Notes under the pieces: generated by a model
Databases searched by the model: none
What the model was told of the DNA's origin: nothing
What the model saw: only the letters and a program-made list of their open reading frames with translations
Assembly: GCA_900540875.1 (NCBI GenBank)
Contig: UQHT01000010.1
Coordinates: 7,800-71,799, forward strand
DNA length: 64,000 nucleotides
From: an uncultured Collinsella sp.
Lineage (GTDB): Bacteria > Actinomycetota > Coriobacteriia > Coriobacteriales > Coriobacteriaceae
Direction: 5' to 3'
Translations under genes and position numbers: made by a program
Shown: in pieces, positions 44,233 to 52,655 of the stretch
Layout: each line of letters begins with the position of its first letter
How positions within the stretch are numbered: position 1 is the stretch's first letter

Positions 44233-45114
44233 ATGACGGTCTTTATCCAATACCTGGTCAACGGCCTGTCCATGGGCAGCGTCTACGCCATCATCGCGTT
44301 GGGCTACACCATGGTCTACGGTATCGCCAAGATGCTGAACTTCGCTCACGGCGACGTCATCATGGTCGGTGCCTATGTCTCGTTCTGCGCCACGTCGTAT
44401 CTCGGCCTCCCGGGCTGGGCATCTGTAATTCTCTCTTGCGTGGCCTGCACGGTTCTCGGTGTTCTCATTGAGGGTCTGGCATACAAGCCGCTGCGCCAAG
44501 CAGGCCCGCTGGCCGTTCTGATCACGGCCATCGGCGTGTCTTACTTCCTGCAGAACGCCGCGCAGCTTCTGTGGGGCGCCACGCCCAAGAACTTCACTTC
44601 GCTCGTCACCTTCCCGGTGCCGGAGTTCTTGGCCAAGTTCAACGTGAGCGCCGTATCGCTCGTCACCATCGTCGCCTGCCTGGTTATCATGGCCGGCCTG
44701 ATGTTCTTTACAGGTAAGACCAAGATGGGCAAAGCCATGCGCGCCGTGTCCGAGGACAAGGCCGCCGCTCAGCTCATGGGCATCAACGTCAACCGCACCA
44801 TCTCGATGACGTTTGCCATCGGCTCTGCCCTTGCCGCCATCGCCGGTGTGCTGCTGTGCTCCTACTCGCCGGTGCTGCAGCCCACGACGGGTGCCATGCC
44901 TGGCATCAAGGCCTTCGACGCCGCCGTCTTCGGCGGTATCGGCTCCATCCCCGGCGCCTTTGTCGGTGGCATTCTCATCGGCATCATCGAGGCGATGGCG
45001 CAGGCCTACATTTCCACGAGCCTTGCCAACTCCATCGTCTTTGGTGTTCTGATCATCGTCCTGCTTGTCAAGCCTGCCGGCCTCTTGGGCAAGTACGTCC
45101 CCGAGAAGGTGTAG
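44233..45114 (+). CDS. livH: branched-chain amino acid ABC permease LivH
   Basis: 293 residues from the ATG at 44233, nine bases after GGGGG. Inner-membrane permease with about eight helices: QYLVNGLSMGSVYAIIALGYTMVYGIAKMLNFAHGD and AVFGGIGSIPGAFVGG are LivH signatures. Pairs with LivM to form the pore of the branched-chain amino acid importer. Stop is ten bases before the livM start. Confidence 0.95.
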   Translation: MTVFIQYLVNGLSMGSVYAIIALGYTMVYGIAKMLNFAHGDVIMVGAYVSFCATSYLGLPGWASVILSCVACTVLGVLIEGLAYKPLRQAGPLAVLITAIGVSYFLQNAAQLLWGATPKNFTSLVTFPVPEFLAKFNVSAVSLVTIVACLVIMAGLMFFTGKTKMGKAMRAVSEDKAAAQLMGINVNRTISMTFAIGSALAAIAGVLLCSYSPVLQPTTGAMPGIKAFDAAVFGGIGSIPGAFVGGILIGIIEAMAQAYISTSLANSIVFGVLIIVLLVKPAGLLGKYVPEKV

Positions 45115-45123
45115 GTGAGCGTT

Positions 45124-46203
45124 ATGAAGTTTCTTAAAGACAAGCAGACGCGTCACGACTTTGTTACGTACGCCATGTGCCTTGTGGCGTTCGCCATCGT
45201 GTTCTTTATGCAGTCCAACCACATGATTCCGCGCATGATCGCCGGTCAGCTGGTTCCCATCACGGCCTATATCGTCATGGCCATCTCCCTTAACCTCGTC
45301 GTCGGCATCGCGGGCGACTTGTCGCTGGGCCACGCGGGCTTTATGAGTGTCGGTGCCTATACGGGAATCGTTACCGCGGTCGCGCTGGAGAGCGCCGTTC
45401 CCTCCGATCCGGTGCGCCTTATCATCAGTATCGTGGTCGGCGCCATCGCTGCCGCCATCCTGGGCTTCTTGATCGGCATCCCGGTCCTGCGCCTGAGCGG
45501 CGACTATCTGGCCATCGTGACCCTGGCTTTTGGCGAGATCATCAAAGAGATCGTCACCTGCCTCATTGTGGGCGTCGACTCCCGCGGCCTGCATGTGATC
45601 TTTAACATCACGGGTAACTCCACGATCGACGACCTGCACCTGCTCGAGGACGGCACCGCCATCATCAAGGGCGCGCAGGGCGCATCGGGCGTGTCGACCT
45701 ATTCGACTTTCCTTGCCGGCGCCATCCTGGTCATGGTCGCACTCGTGATCGTGCTCAACCTGGTTCGCAGCCGTACCGGCCGTGCCATTATGGCCGTGCG
45801 TGACAACAAGATCGCTGCCGAGTCCGTGGGTATCTCCGTCACCCAGTACCGCATGATCGCCTTCGTGGTTTCCGCTGCCCTCGCCGGCGCTGCCGGAGCC
45901 CTCTTCGGCGGTAACTTCTCGCAGCTCTCCGCCACCAAGTTCGACTTCAACACGTCCATCCTCATTCTGGTGTTCGTGGTCCTGGGCGGTCTGGGCAACA
46001 TGCGCGGCTCCGTCATCGCGGCGGCGTTGCTTACGGTGCTTCCCGAGCTGCTCCGTCAGTTCTCGGACTACCGCATGCTCATCTACGCCATCGTGCTGAT
46101 CCTGGTCATGATCTTTACCAACAACCCGCAGCTCAAGTCGTTCTTCGCACGCATTAAGGACCGCTTTGCTTCCAAGAAGGAGGTGGCAGCCGATGCCCAG
46201 TAA
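45124..46203 (+). CDS. livM: branched-chain amino acid ABC permease LivM
   Basis: 359 residues from the ATG at 45124 with AGGTGAG upstream; a GTG at 45115 is also possible. About eight to ten helices with DLSLGHAGFMSVGAYTG and FGGLGNMRGSVIAA-like VVLGGLGNMRGSVI, typical of LivM. The end overlaps the LivG start by eleven bases. Together with LivH it forms the membrane channel. Confidence 0.95.
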   Translation: MKFLKDKQTRHDFVTYAMCLVAFAIVFFMQSNHMIPRMIAGQLVPITAYIVMAISLNLVVGIAGDLSLGHAGFMSVGAYTGIVTAVALESAVPSDPVRLIISIVVGAIAAAILGFLIGIPVLRLSGDYLAIVTLAFGEIIKEIVTCLIVGVDSRGLHVIFNITGNSTIDDLHLLEDGTAIIKGAQGASGVSTYSTFLAGAILVMVALVIVLNLVRSRTGRAIMAVRDNKIAAESVGISVTQYRMIAFVVSAALAGAAGALFGGNFSQLSATKFDFNTSILILVFVVLGGLGNMRGSVIAAALLTVLPELLRQFSDYRMLIYAIVLILVMIFTNNPQLKSFFARIKDRFASKKEVAADAQ

Positions 46204-47053
46204 GTTTGAGTTCAACAAGGGCAAGATGGTCCCGTATCCTTCTGGCGCCATCGTTCCCGACCGCGACCTGGGCCAGCGCCCGGCGCTCGAGTGCATCCAC
46301 TTGGGCATTGAATTTGGCGGCCTTAAGGCAGTAGACGACTTTAGCCTGACCATCGGTAAGACCGAGATCGCCGGTCTGATCGGCCCCAACGGTGCCGGTA
46401 AGACCACGGTCTTCAATCTGCTCACCAAGGTATACCAGCCCACGCACGGCACCATCCTGCTCGACGGTGAGGACACCTCGGGCAAGTCGGTCTACCAGGT
46501 CAACCGCATGGGTATTGCCCGCACCTTCCAGAACATCCGCCTGTTCAACACCATGACGGTGGAGGATAACGTTAAGGTCGGCCTACACAACCAGGAGCGC
46601 TACTCCGGCTTTGAGGGCGTGCTGCGCCTGCCGACGTATTGGAAACACGAGAAGGCCGCCCACGAGCGCGCCGTGGAGCTGCTGTCCATCTTTGATATGG
46701 AGCATCTGGCAAACGAACAGGCCGGATCGCTGCCTTACGGCGCTCAGCGTCGTCTGGAGATTGTCCGCGCGCTTGCCACCAACCCCAAGCTACTGCTGCT
46801 CGACGAGCCTGCCGCCGGCATGAACCCGTCCGAGACCGCCGAGCTCATGGAGAACATCGTCAAGATCCGCGACACCTTTGGCATCGCCATCATGCTTATC
46901 GAGCACGACATGTCGCTCGTCATGAACATCTGCGAGGGCATCTGCGTGCTCAACTTTGGTAAGGTCATCGCCAAGGGCACGGCCGAGGAGATCCAGAACA
47001 ACGACGCCGTTATCGAGGCATATCTGGGCAAGCAGGATAAGGGGGAGAACTAA
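46193..47053 (+). CDS. livG: branched-chain amino acid ABC ATP-binding protein LivG
   Basis: 286 residues from the ATG at 46193 with GGAGG nine bases upstream. ABC ATPase: Walker A GPNGAGKTT, signature SLPYGAQRRLEIVRAL, Walker B LLLLDEPAAGMNP and switch His in IEHDMSLVM. The N-terminal 30 residues are an extension before the fold. Overlaps the livM end by eleven bases and abuts livF, so the block is co-translated. Confidence 0.96.
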   Translation: MPSKFEFNKGKMVPYPSGAIVPDRDLGQRPALECIHLGIEFGGLKAVDDFSLTIGKTEIAGLIGPNGAGKTTVFNLLTKVYQPTHGTILLDGEDTSGKSVYQVNRMGIARTFQNIRLFNTMTVEDNVKVGLHNQERYSGFEGVLRLPTYWKHEKAAHERAVELLSIFDMEHLANEQAGSLPYGAQRRLEIVRALATNPKLLLLDEPAAGMNPSETAELMENIVKIRDTFGIAIMLIEHDMSLVMNICEGICVLNFGKVIAKGTAEEIQNNDAVIEAYLGKQDKGEN

Positions 47054-47767
47054 ATGGCAGAGCCGATGCTTTCCGTCTACAACATCAACGTCTGGTACGG
47101 CGCCATCCACGCCATCAAGGACATCTCCTTTAACGTTAACGAGGGCGAGATCGTGGCTCTGATCGGCGCGAACGGCGCTGGCAAGTCCACAACGCTCAAG
47201 ACCGTCTCGGGCCTGCTGCGCTCCAAGACCGGCTCCATCAAGTTTATGGGCGAGGACATTACCCATACGCCCGCTGATAAGCTGGTTGGTAAGGGACTGG
47301 CTCAGGTTCCCGAGGGACGTCGCGCCTTTTTGCAGATGACGGTTGAGGAGAACCTGGAGATGGGCGCCTATACGCAGCCCAAGTCCACGGTGGCTCCGGG
47401 CCTTGAGCGCGTCTACGAGCAGTTCCCGCGCCTGAAGGAGCGCCGTCGCCAGGTCGCCGGCACCCTTTCGGGCGGCGAGCAGCAGATGCTCGTTATGGGG
47501 CGCGCCCTTATGAGCAACCCCAAGCTGCTCATGCTCGATGAGCCTTCCATGGGTCTGGCGCCGATTCTGATTGAGCAGATCTTCCAGATTGTCGAGGACC
47601 TGCACAAGGCCGGTACCACGGTGCTTCTGGTCGAGCAGAACGCCCAGATGGCGCTTTCAATCGCCACGCGCGGCTACGTGCTCGAGACCGGCAAGATCAC
47701 CATGACCGGCACCGGCCAAGAGCTCCTGCACGACGATAACGTCCGCAAAGCCTATCTTGGTGGTTAA
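47054..47767 (+). CDS. livF: branched-chain amino acid ABC ATP-binding protein LivF
   Basis: 237 residues. ABC ATPase: Walker A GANGAGKST, signature TLSGGEQQMLVMGRAL, Walker B LLMLDEPSMGLAP, and VEQNAQMAL. LivF is the second ATPase of the branched-chain amino acid importer. The ATG follows the livG stop directly. A terminator follows. Confidence 0.96.
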   Translation: MAEPMLSVYNINVWYGAIHAIKDISFNVNEGEIVALIGANGAGKSTTLKTVSGLLRSKTGSIKFMGEDITHTPADKLVGKGLAQVPEGRRAFLQMTVEENLEMGAYTQPKSTVAPGLERVYEQFPRLKERRRQVAGTLSGGEQQMLVMGRALMSNPKLLMLDEPSMGLAPILIEQIFQIVEDLHKAGTTVLLVEQNAQMALSIATRGYVLETGKITMTGTGQELLHDDNVRKAYLGG

Positions 47768-47781
47768 TCCATTCAGCAAAG

Positions 47782-47810
47782 GGGGCGCTGACCAACCCGG
47801 TCAGCGCCCC
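47782..47810 (+). terminator. terminator of the liv operon
   Basis: GGGGCGCTGACC (47782-47793) and GGTCAGCGCCCC (47799-47810) form a 12-bp perfect stem around AACCC. The base of the arms is continued by the longer palindrome of the following repeat. Confidence 0.82.
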
Positions 47811-47815
47811 ATTGA

Positions 47816-47909
47816 AGTTGCGGTGAAATAGGGACTAAATAGGGATTCTAGACGCCAAAACAGTCCCTATTCCACCGCAACTTCAATGGGGCGTGCGACG
47901 ATGACCGTC
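47816..47909. repeat. direct repeat copy 1, internally palindromic
   Basis: About 94 bp beginning AGTTGCGGTG and ending ACCGTC, shared with 49745-49839. Inside, AGTTGCGGTGAAATAGGGACT and AGTCCCTATTCCACCGCAACT are near-perfect inverted arms (one mismatch) enclosing a loop that differs between copies. Just outside copy 1 the flanks CGCCCCATTGA and TCAATGGGGCG extend the palindrome to 21 more bases per arm. Confidence 0.85.
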
Positions 47910-47933
47910 CCAAATTGGCACCCCTGCACCAAG

Positions 47934-47973
47934 CCAAGGCCCCGTTCCGGAATGTGTCGGAACGGGGCCTTGG
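47934..47973. terminator. 16-bp perfect hairpin next to the repeat
   Basis: CCAAGGCCCCGTTCCG (47934-47949) pairs perfectly with CGGAACGGGGCCTTGG (47958-47973). No T run on either side. It lies beyond the 3' end of the minus-strand gene at 48001, so it could act as its transcript end or protect it. Confidence 0.6.
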
Positions 47974-48000
47974 TGGTTGGGGCCTATTGGGTTTTGCTCG

Positions 48001-49599
48001 CTAGTCTACCTTATGCCCGCATGTTGGGCAGAACTGGGCTTCGGGTACGAGCGGGGTTCCGCAGTGGCGACAGAAGCGGGCGGGCTCGGTCGGAGCTGCC
48101 GGTGCCGTCGGCATCGCAGGTACTGCAGGTGGAACGGCGTTCTGCTGGGCGCGCTTCTGACGTCGACGCTGCTTGCGTTGAGGTTTGGGCGCTGCAGCTA
48201 CCGCACCGTTCGCGGCCTTCGCACGCTTCTTGCGGATGCAAAGGACAACGATCGTGCCACCGATGATGAGGACAATCGCCACGCCGCCGCAAATGACAAA
48301 TGGTAGATGATTCTGGACAAAGTACAGCACATCCTCAGGCAGCGAATGGGGGATATTGGACTTATAGATGTTCACGTGGACCGTTGCGGGGTCGTTTTCA
48401 TCGTTATAGGTTTCCAAAATCCTACGATCACCGTCCATGAACCAAAGATCGGACCAATGAGAGCCAAACTCGCTCTTTGCTCCGGTTTTTGCATCAGCTA
48501 GGCATACCGAGCGTTTGTCACCATCTGTGCTTACTCCGAGCAGGGCCTTACCGTCATGTGAGATGTCTTTGAGGTATCCACCGCCGAAGGGGAAGGCGAT
48601 CGAGCTAATAATCTCTTCCTTTCCCAAATCATAGACGCCAACGTTTGCATCAGTATCGTTTAGGTCGTAATAACCTTCAGCCTCTTCAAATAGCTCGTTT
48701 GACCCTCTTTTTATATAGATTGGGTAGAACTTAACTGATTCCGAGTAGAAATTATTAGGAGCATGCTCATCGTCATTGAGAAGAACGCTCATGTTTCTGT
48801 CGCGGTCAGCTTTTATTAGTGCAATGTCGCTCTGAAGATAAATGTCGTCCGAGTTAGAACTGAGGGTAATGCAGTTGACATCCGAAGACCTATCATCTTT
48901 TTTTACGTTGACGGTCTTTAATTCTGTTGACCCTGTATCACAGTTGAAAACCCTAAGTGCAACGACGCCGTCCTCGGTATTGTCCTGTAAGGCATATAGG
49001 CGGCTCATGTCTTTTGAGTAACTGTAGTACCACCAAGAGTCATCTTTATCTGGCTGGTATGTCTGGACCAGTTTGTCGGATTCAAGATCATAGATTTCGA
49101 CCAATTTAGGATCGTCTTCATCGTCATAGTGCTCCACGGCAGCCCTATTGCCATCATCGGAGACGGTTACATTGGTCCAGGCATATTTGGCCGAAGTGAT
49201 GGGATGGACTGTTTGGGTCTGGTTGTCTGGTGAGAATACGATCAAATTATTACCGTCTTCCCAGTAGAGCTGATCGCTATCGGTGATATATGCGTAATCA
49301 AGGCATTCATCTGATATATTGATGGGGCTCATGCTGCCATCATTGAAATTGATAAGGGATATTGTCTTTCGGTTGAAATCGTCATCGCAGTCGTACAGAT
49401 AGCCGAACTTTGTATGGCCGTTCGTGCGGATATCCGAGTTTTCACTACTTACCTTAAAGCTATACGACTTCTCAAGTTCAGGCGTTGGTACACTACCGCC
49501 GGCTAATGCTGCAGGAGGGGTTGCGAGCGGAGACAGGGCCGCGATCAGGCCGATGGCGACTGCTGCGATCCTTCCGCTCTTTTGGATGCTCTTAAACAT
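48001..49599 (-). CDS. exported, membrane-anchored protein with C-terminal zinc ribbon
   Basis: 532 residues. Signal peptide (GRIAAVAIGLIAALSPLATPPAALAGG), then about 390 residues of extracytoplasmic sequence with repeated Asp/Tyr/Trp-rich strand patterns (KLVEIYDLESDKLVQTY, VGVYDLGKEEIISSIAFP), resembling a beta-propeller of WD/YVTN type. A membrane helix (VICGGVAIVLIIGGTIVVLCI) is followed by a basic, Ala/Pro-rich cytoplasmic linker and a zinc ribbon at the end: CRHCGTPL through CPTCGHKVD. The gene body (about 48500-49450) is visibly AT-richer than its surroundings and the gene is bracketed by direct repeats, which suggests acquisition. Function unknown; a sensor or receptor is plausible. 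Confidence 0.8.
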   Translation of the reverse strand: MFKSIQKSGRIAAVAIGLIAALSPLATPPAALAGGSVPTPELEKSYSFKVSSENSDIRTNGHTKFGYLYDCDDDFNRKTISLINFNDGSMSPINISDECLDYAYITDSDQLYWEDGNNLIVFSPDNQTQTVHPITSAKYAWTNVTVSDDGNRAAVEHYDDEDDPKLVEIYDLESDKLVQTYQPDKDDSWWYYSYSKDMSRLYALQDNTEDGVVALRVFNCDTGSTELKTVNVKKDDRSSDVNCITLSSNSDDIYLQSDIALIKADRDRNMSVLLNDDEHAPNNFYSESVKFYPIYIKRGSNELFEEAEGYYDLNDTDANVGVYDLGKEEIISSIAFPFGGGYLKDISHDGKALLGVSTDGDKRSVCLADAKTGAKSEFGSHWSDLWFMDGDRRILETYNDENDPATVHVNIYKSNIPHSLPEDVLYFVQNHLPFVICGGVAIVLIIGGTIVVLCIRKKRAKAANGAVAAAPKPQRKQRRRQKRAQQNAVPPAVPAMPTAPAAPTEPARFCRHCGTPLVPEAQFCPTCGHKVD

Positions 49600-49744
49600 G
49601 GCAATCCTTTCCTCTAGATTCGAATGACGATACTGCCATGGTTAATCGGGATTCCGAAATCTTGTTGCGCAACATTCACCATCGGCAACATTTTTCGGCC
49701 AGCTGTAATGATCCGTTTTCCTCCGTCCCCAAGAGATCATTCTG

Positions 49745-49839
49745 AGTTGCGGTGAAATAGGGACTTAATACGGGCTCCAGAGGCCAAAAGCAGTCCCTAT
49801 TCCACCGCAACTTCATGGGGATGTGTGACAATGCCCGTC
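49745..49839. repeat. direct repeat copy 2, internally palindromic
   Basis: About 95 bp matching 47816-47909 in the same orientation. Inverted arms GTTGCGGTGAAATAGGGACT and AGTCCCTATTCCACCGCAAC are shared; the loop and the outermost flanks differ. The gene at 48001-49599 lies between the two copies. The copy ends 32 bases before the cutC start. Confidence 0.85.
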
Positions 49840-49871
49840 GGAAAACATCTGCTGTCTTTGGGGGTCTAGCT

Positions 49872-50549
49872 ATGCTGTACGAGTTTTGTGCCGAGAACTT
49901 TGAGCGAGTGCCGGCGGCCATCGAGGCCGGTGCGGGGCGCATTGAGCTGTGCGACAACCTCGCCGTCGGTGGCACCACGCCTTCCGCCGGCGTTATCAGC
50001 GCTACGGTCAGCTATGCTCACGAGCATGACGCGCGAGTGATGTGCATGATTCGCCCGCGTGGCGGTGACTTTCACTACAACCAGGACGAGCTGCGCATGA
50101 TGGAGATGGACTTGGGTCTTGCCGTGAGCGCCGGCGTTGACGGCCTGGTCTTTGGCTGCTGCAAGCCCTGTGCCGGCGGCTGGGCGCTCGACGAGCTCAC
50201 CCTCGGCGCCCTCGTGATGGCTACGGGCTGCGCGACCGAGGAGTGCAAGCGCGGGGCCATCGATATCACCTTCCACATGGCCTTTGACCAGCTTTCGCTC
50301 GAGGCTCAGCTCGATGCCATTGACACACTCGCCGACTGCGGCATCACGCGCATCCTGACGCATGGTGGTGCTGCTGGAACGCCGATCGAGGACAACCTGG
50401 AGTACCTGTCGCGTCTTGTCGAGTATGCGGGCGACCGCCTGACCATCCTTCCCGGCGGCGGCATTTCTACGGCCAACCGCGATACCGTGGCGGCGGCATT
50501 GAGCGTCTCCGAGCTCCATGGCACCAAGATCGTGCAGTTGGAGGTATAA
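49872..50549 (+). CDS. cutC: CutC family protein
   Basis: 225 residues from the ATG at 49872, seven bases after GGGGG. TIM-barrel protein of the CutC family. EFCAENFERVPAAIEAGAGRIELCDNLAVGGTTPSAGVI, ARVMCMIRPRGGDFHY and THGGAAGTPIEDN are conserved signatures. Named from a copper-tolerance phenotype in E. coli; the true activity is not established. Overlaps the leader of the next gene, so likely a two-gene operon. Confidence 0.93.
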   Translation: MLYEFCAENFERVPAAIEAGAGRIELCDNLAVGGTTPSAGVISATVSYAHEHDARVMCMIRPRGGDFHYNQDELRMMEMDLGLAVSAGVDGLVFGCCKPCAGGWALDELTLGALVMATGCATEECKRGAIDITFHMAFDQLSLEAQLDAIDTLADCGITRILTHGGAAGTPIEDNLEYLSRLVEYAGDRLTILPGGGISTANRDTVAAALSVSELHGTKIVQLEV

Positions 50550-50552
50550 CCC

Positions 50553-51350
50553 GTGGCGCTGGTATTTGACGTTCAGCAGGCGAACGGTAAGCCCGACGAT
50601 AATCGTCGCCCTGGCACCGCGTGCCCCTTTTGCGACACGGAGGGGCTCGCCAACATCATCGAGCGCGATGGTGACTGCATCTGGCTCGAGAATAAGTTCA
50701 AGACCTTGCGGGCCACCCGTCAGACCGTATTGATCGAGTCGGCCAATCACGACGCCGACCTGGCGACCTATGAACCGGATGAGCTGCATCATGTGATGCG
50801 GTTTGCCCTGGGCTGTTGGCAGCAGATGATCGATTCCCAACAGTACCTCAGCGTGCTCATGTACAAGAACAAAGGCCCGCTTTCGGGCGGCAGCCTCGTC
50901 CATCCTCACATGCAGATTGTGGGTTTGGAGCAGGAAGACGGCTATGCTTCGCTGACTTCCGCCAATTTCGAAGGCATCAATGTCTGGCGGCAGGGGAGAA
51001 TCTCGGTCAACATCTCAACCGAGCCGATCATGGGATTCTTTGAGGTCAACGTCTCGGCTCCACAGGGAATCGCCGCCAGCGACGACGCCCGCGACCAAGC
51101 CGAAGCGGACCTGTTTGCCGATGCGATTCAGGTGGCCCTGCGCTATATCCTGCACGAACACCACGGCGGTCGCGCGGAGTCGTACAACTTGTTCTTCTAC
51201 CACATGGACGGCCGGACCATTGCCAAGGCGTTGCCACGTTGGGTGGTATCGCCCTACTTCGTGGGCTATCGTCTGGCCCAGGTTAATGCCGAGACCACGC
51301 TCTATATCGATGCTGAGCGCCTACGCGCGCATCTGGAAACGCTCGTATAG
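50553..51350 (+). CDS. GalT-like DUF4931 family protein
   Basis: 265 residues from a GTG with GGAGG ten bases upstream inside the end of cutC. Galactose-1-phosphate uridylyltransferase-like (HIT) fold: CPFCDTEGL zinc-like motif at residue 24, LVHPHMQIVG with the His-x-His pair, and HHVMRFALGC. Annotated as DUF4931 in related genomes. The substrate is unknown. Co-transcribed with cutC; convergent with the BASS gene. Confidence 0.8.
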   Translation: MALVFDVQQANGKPDDNRRPGTACPFCDTEGLANIIERDGDCIWLENKFKTLRATRQTVLIESANHDADLATYEPDELHHVMRFALGCWQQMIDSQQYLSVLMYKNKGPLSGGSLVHPHMQIVGLEQEDGYASLTSANFEGINVWRQGRISVNISTEPIMGFFEVNVSAPQGIAASDDARDQAEADLFADAIQVALRYILHEHHGGRAESYNLFFYHMDGRTIAKALPRWVVSPYFVGYRLAQVNAETTLYIDAERLRAHLETLV

Positions 51351-51380
51351 CAAGGCGAGCGCCTGCGAAAAGTGTGCTGC

Positions 51381-52379
51381 CTAGCGTGCCATCGCGTCGC
51401 GCCCAGCCTTGACCCGCTTGCGCTGTTTGGCGCGCTCCTCGCCGGTCAGTCGCTCAAAGAGATGTCCGATAACCGAGGCGAGCACCTGCTGAAACAGCGT
51501 TCCGCACATGACGGGAAACACGACCTCGCCGGGAAAATACTGCGTGGCGATGACGGCGCCCGAAGAGATATTGCGCATGCCGCAGGTAAAGCACATGGTG
51601 GTCGTCTCGCTATACGGCAGGTGCAACGCGCGGGCGACCAGAATGCCGACGACAAAGCCGCTGATGGCGAAGGTCAAAATAAAGAGGGCAACTTCCAGGC
51701 GCACCGCATTCATGTGTAGCACGTACTCGCTCATGGCGGTGGAGTTGGAGGCGATGACACCCATCATCATAAACTTGCAGGCGGGCGAAAGCGCGGGGGA
51801 GAGTTTCTCGTGTCCCCATCCGCGCGTGAACTCGTTGATCACGATGCCGAGCACGGCGGGGATGGCGATCATAAAGGCCATGTTCTGCATCATGCCCGTA
51901 ACATCGATTGCAACGGTGGCACCCAGCAGGAGCTTAAGCGTGAGCGGAATCGTGACGGGCGAGATGACCGAGGACGTCAGGATGATGGTGAGCGCGAGCG
52001 GGCCGTTGCCGCCGAACATACTGATCCACATAAAGGCGGTGACTGCCACGGGTACGCTGTACTCGAGCACGATGCCGCAGACAAGGTTGGGGTTGGAGCC
52101 AAAGAATAACGATCCCATGGCATAGGCTGCGATAGGGATAAGCACCGCCGAGACGAGTAACGCCAAGACCAGGTGCAGCGGACGGCGGAACACCTCGGTT
52201 ACCTGGTGAAAGGTGTTGCTGAGCGCACCCTGAAACGTCATAAAGGCAAACAGGGTGGGAACGATGGGCTTGAGTACGCCAATCTGTTGGGGAAAGAGCA
52301 CGCCGAGCGCCACGCAAATCGGAACGATGACCTGCATGTGCCCCGCGAGAAACTTGCCCAGTCCAACCCATTGCTTCAT
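51381..52379 (-). CDS. BASS-family sodium symporter-like protein
   Basis: 332 residues, about ten membrane helices. QVIVPICVALGVLFPQQIG, EYSVPVAVTAFMWISMFGGNGPLALTIIL, CGMRNISSGAVIATQYF and a C-terminal basic tail are typical of bile-acid:sodium symporter (BASS) proteins. In bacteria members move organic acids such as pantoate or bile acids. The substrate cannot be inferred from sequence. The start ATG at 52379 has a weak site. Convergent with the cutC operon. Confidence 0.86.
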   Translation of the reverse strand: MKQWVGLGKFLAGHMQVIVPICVALGVLFPQQIGVLKPIVPTLFAFMTFQGALSNTFHQVTEVFRRPLHLVLALLVSAVLIPIAAYAMGSLFFGSNPNLVCGIVLEYSVPVAVTAFMWISMFGGNGPLALTIILTSSVISPVTIPLTLKLLLGATVAIDVTGMMQNMAFMIAIPAVLGIVINEFTRGWGHEKLSPALSPACKFMMMGVIASNSTAMSEYVLHMNAVRLEVALFILTFAISGFVVGILVARALHLPYSETTTMCFTCGMRNISSGAVIATQYFPGEVVFPVMCGTLFQQVLASVIGHLFERLTGEERAKQRKRVKAGRDAMAR

Positions 52380-52541
52380 ATGCGCTTGTGACTCCCTTTG
52401 CCCGTGAATCCGTTTTGAATGGATATGCTAGACGCTCGCATGCGTCCGTGCGTCAGAAACGCTCGAATATTTCGAGGCTATTACCGGCATCGTTTACCGA
52501 AACCGCGGCGTGCTGCGGCGATTTGCGTCTGCTCTGCACGG

Positions 52542-52547
52542 TATAAT
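52542..52547 (+). promoter_or_regulatory. consensus -10 box upstream of the RecJ-helicase gene
   Basis: TATAAT is exact, about 108 bases before the start codon. No good -35 hexamer is found at 17 bp, so this is a partial promoter call. Confidence 0.4.
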
Positions 52548-52655
52548 AAATCCGTTCAACAGATCTGCCTGCCGAAGCGGGCATACACAGAGGACTCATC
52601 GCTATGAACCGTGAGAGGTATCGCGGCGACCTGCCCCTATCGGGGGTGGGCGCCT

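Noticed and set aside
44209..46485. A 758-codon open frame on the minus strand
   Set aside because: It lies opposite the livH and livM genes. Its Asp/His/Gly-rich translation has no domain, no good ribosome site, and the liv genes explain the region.
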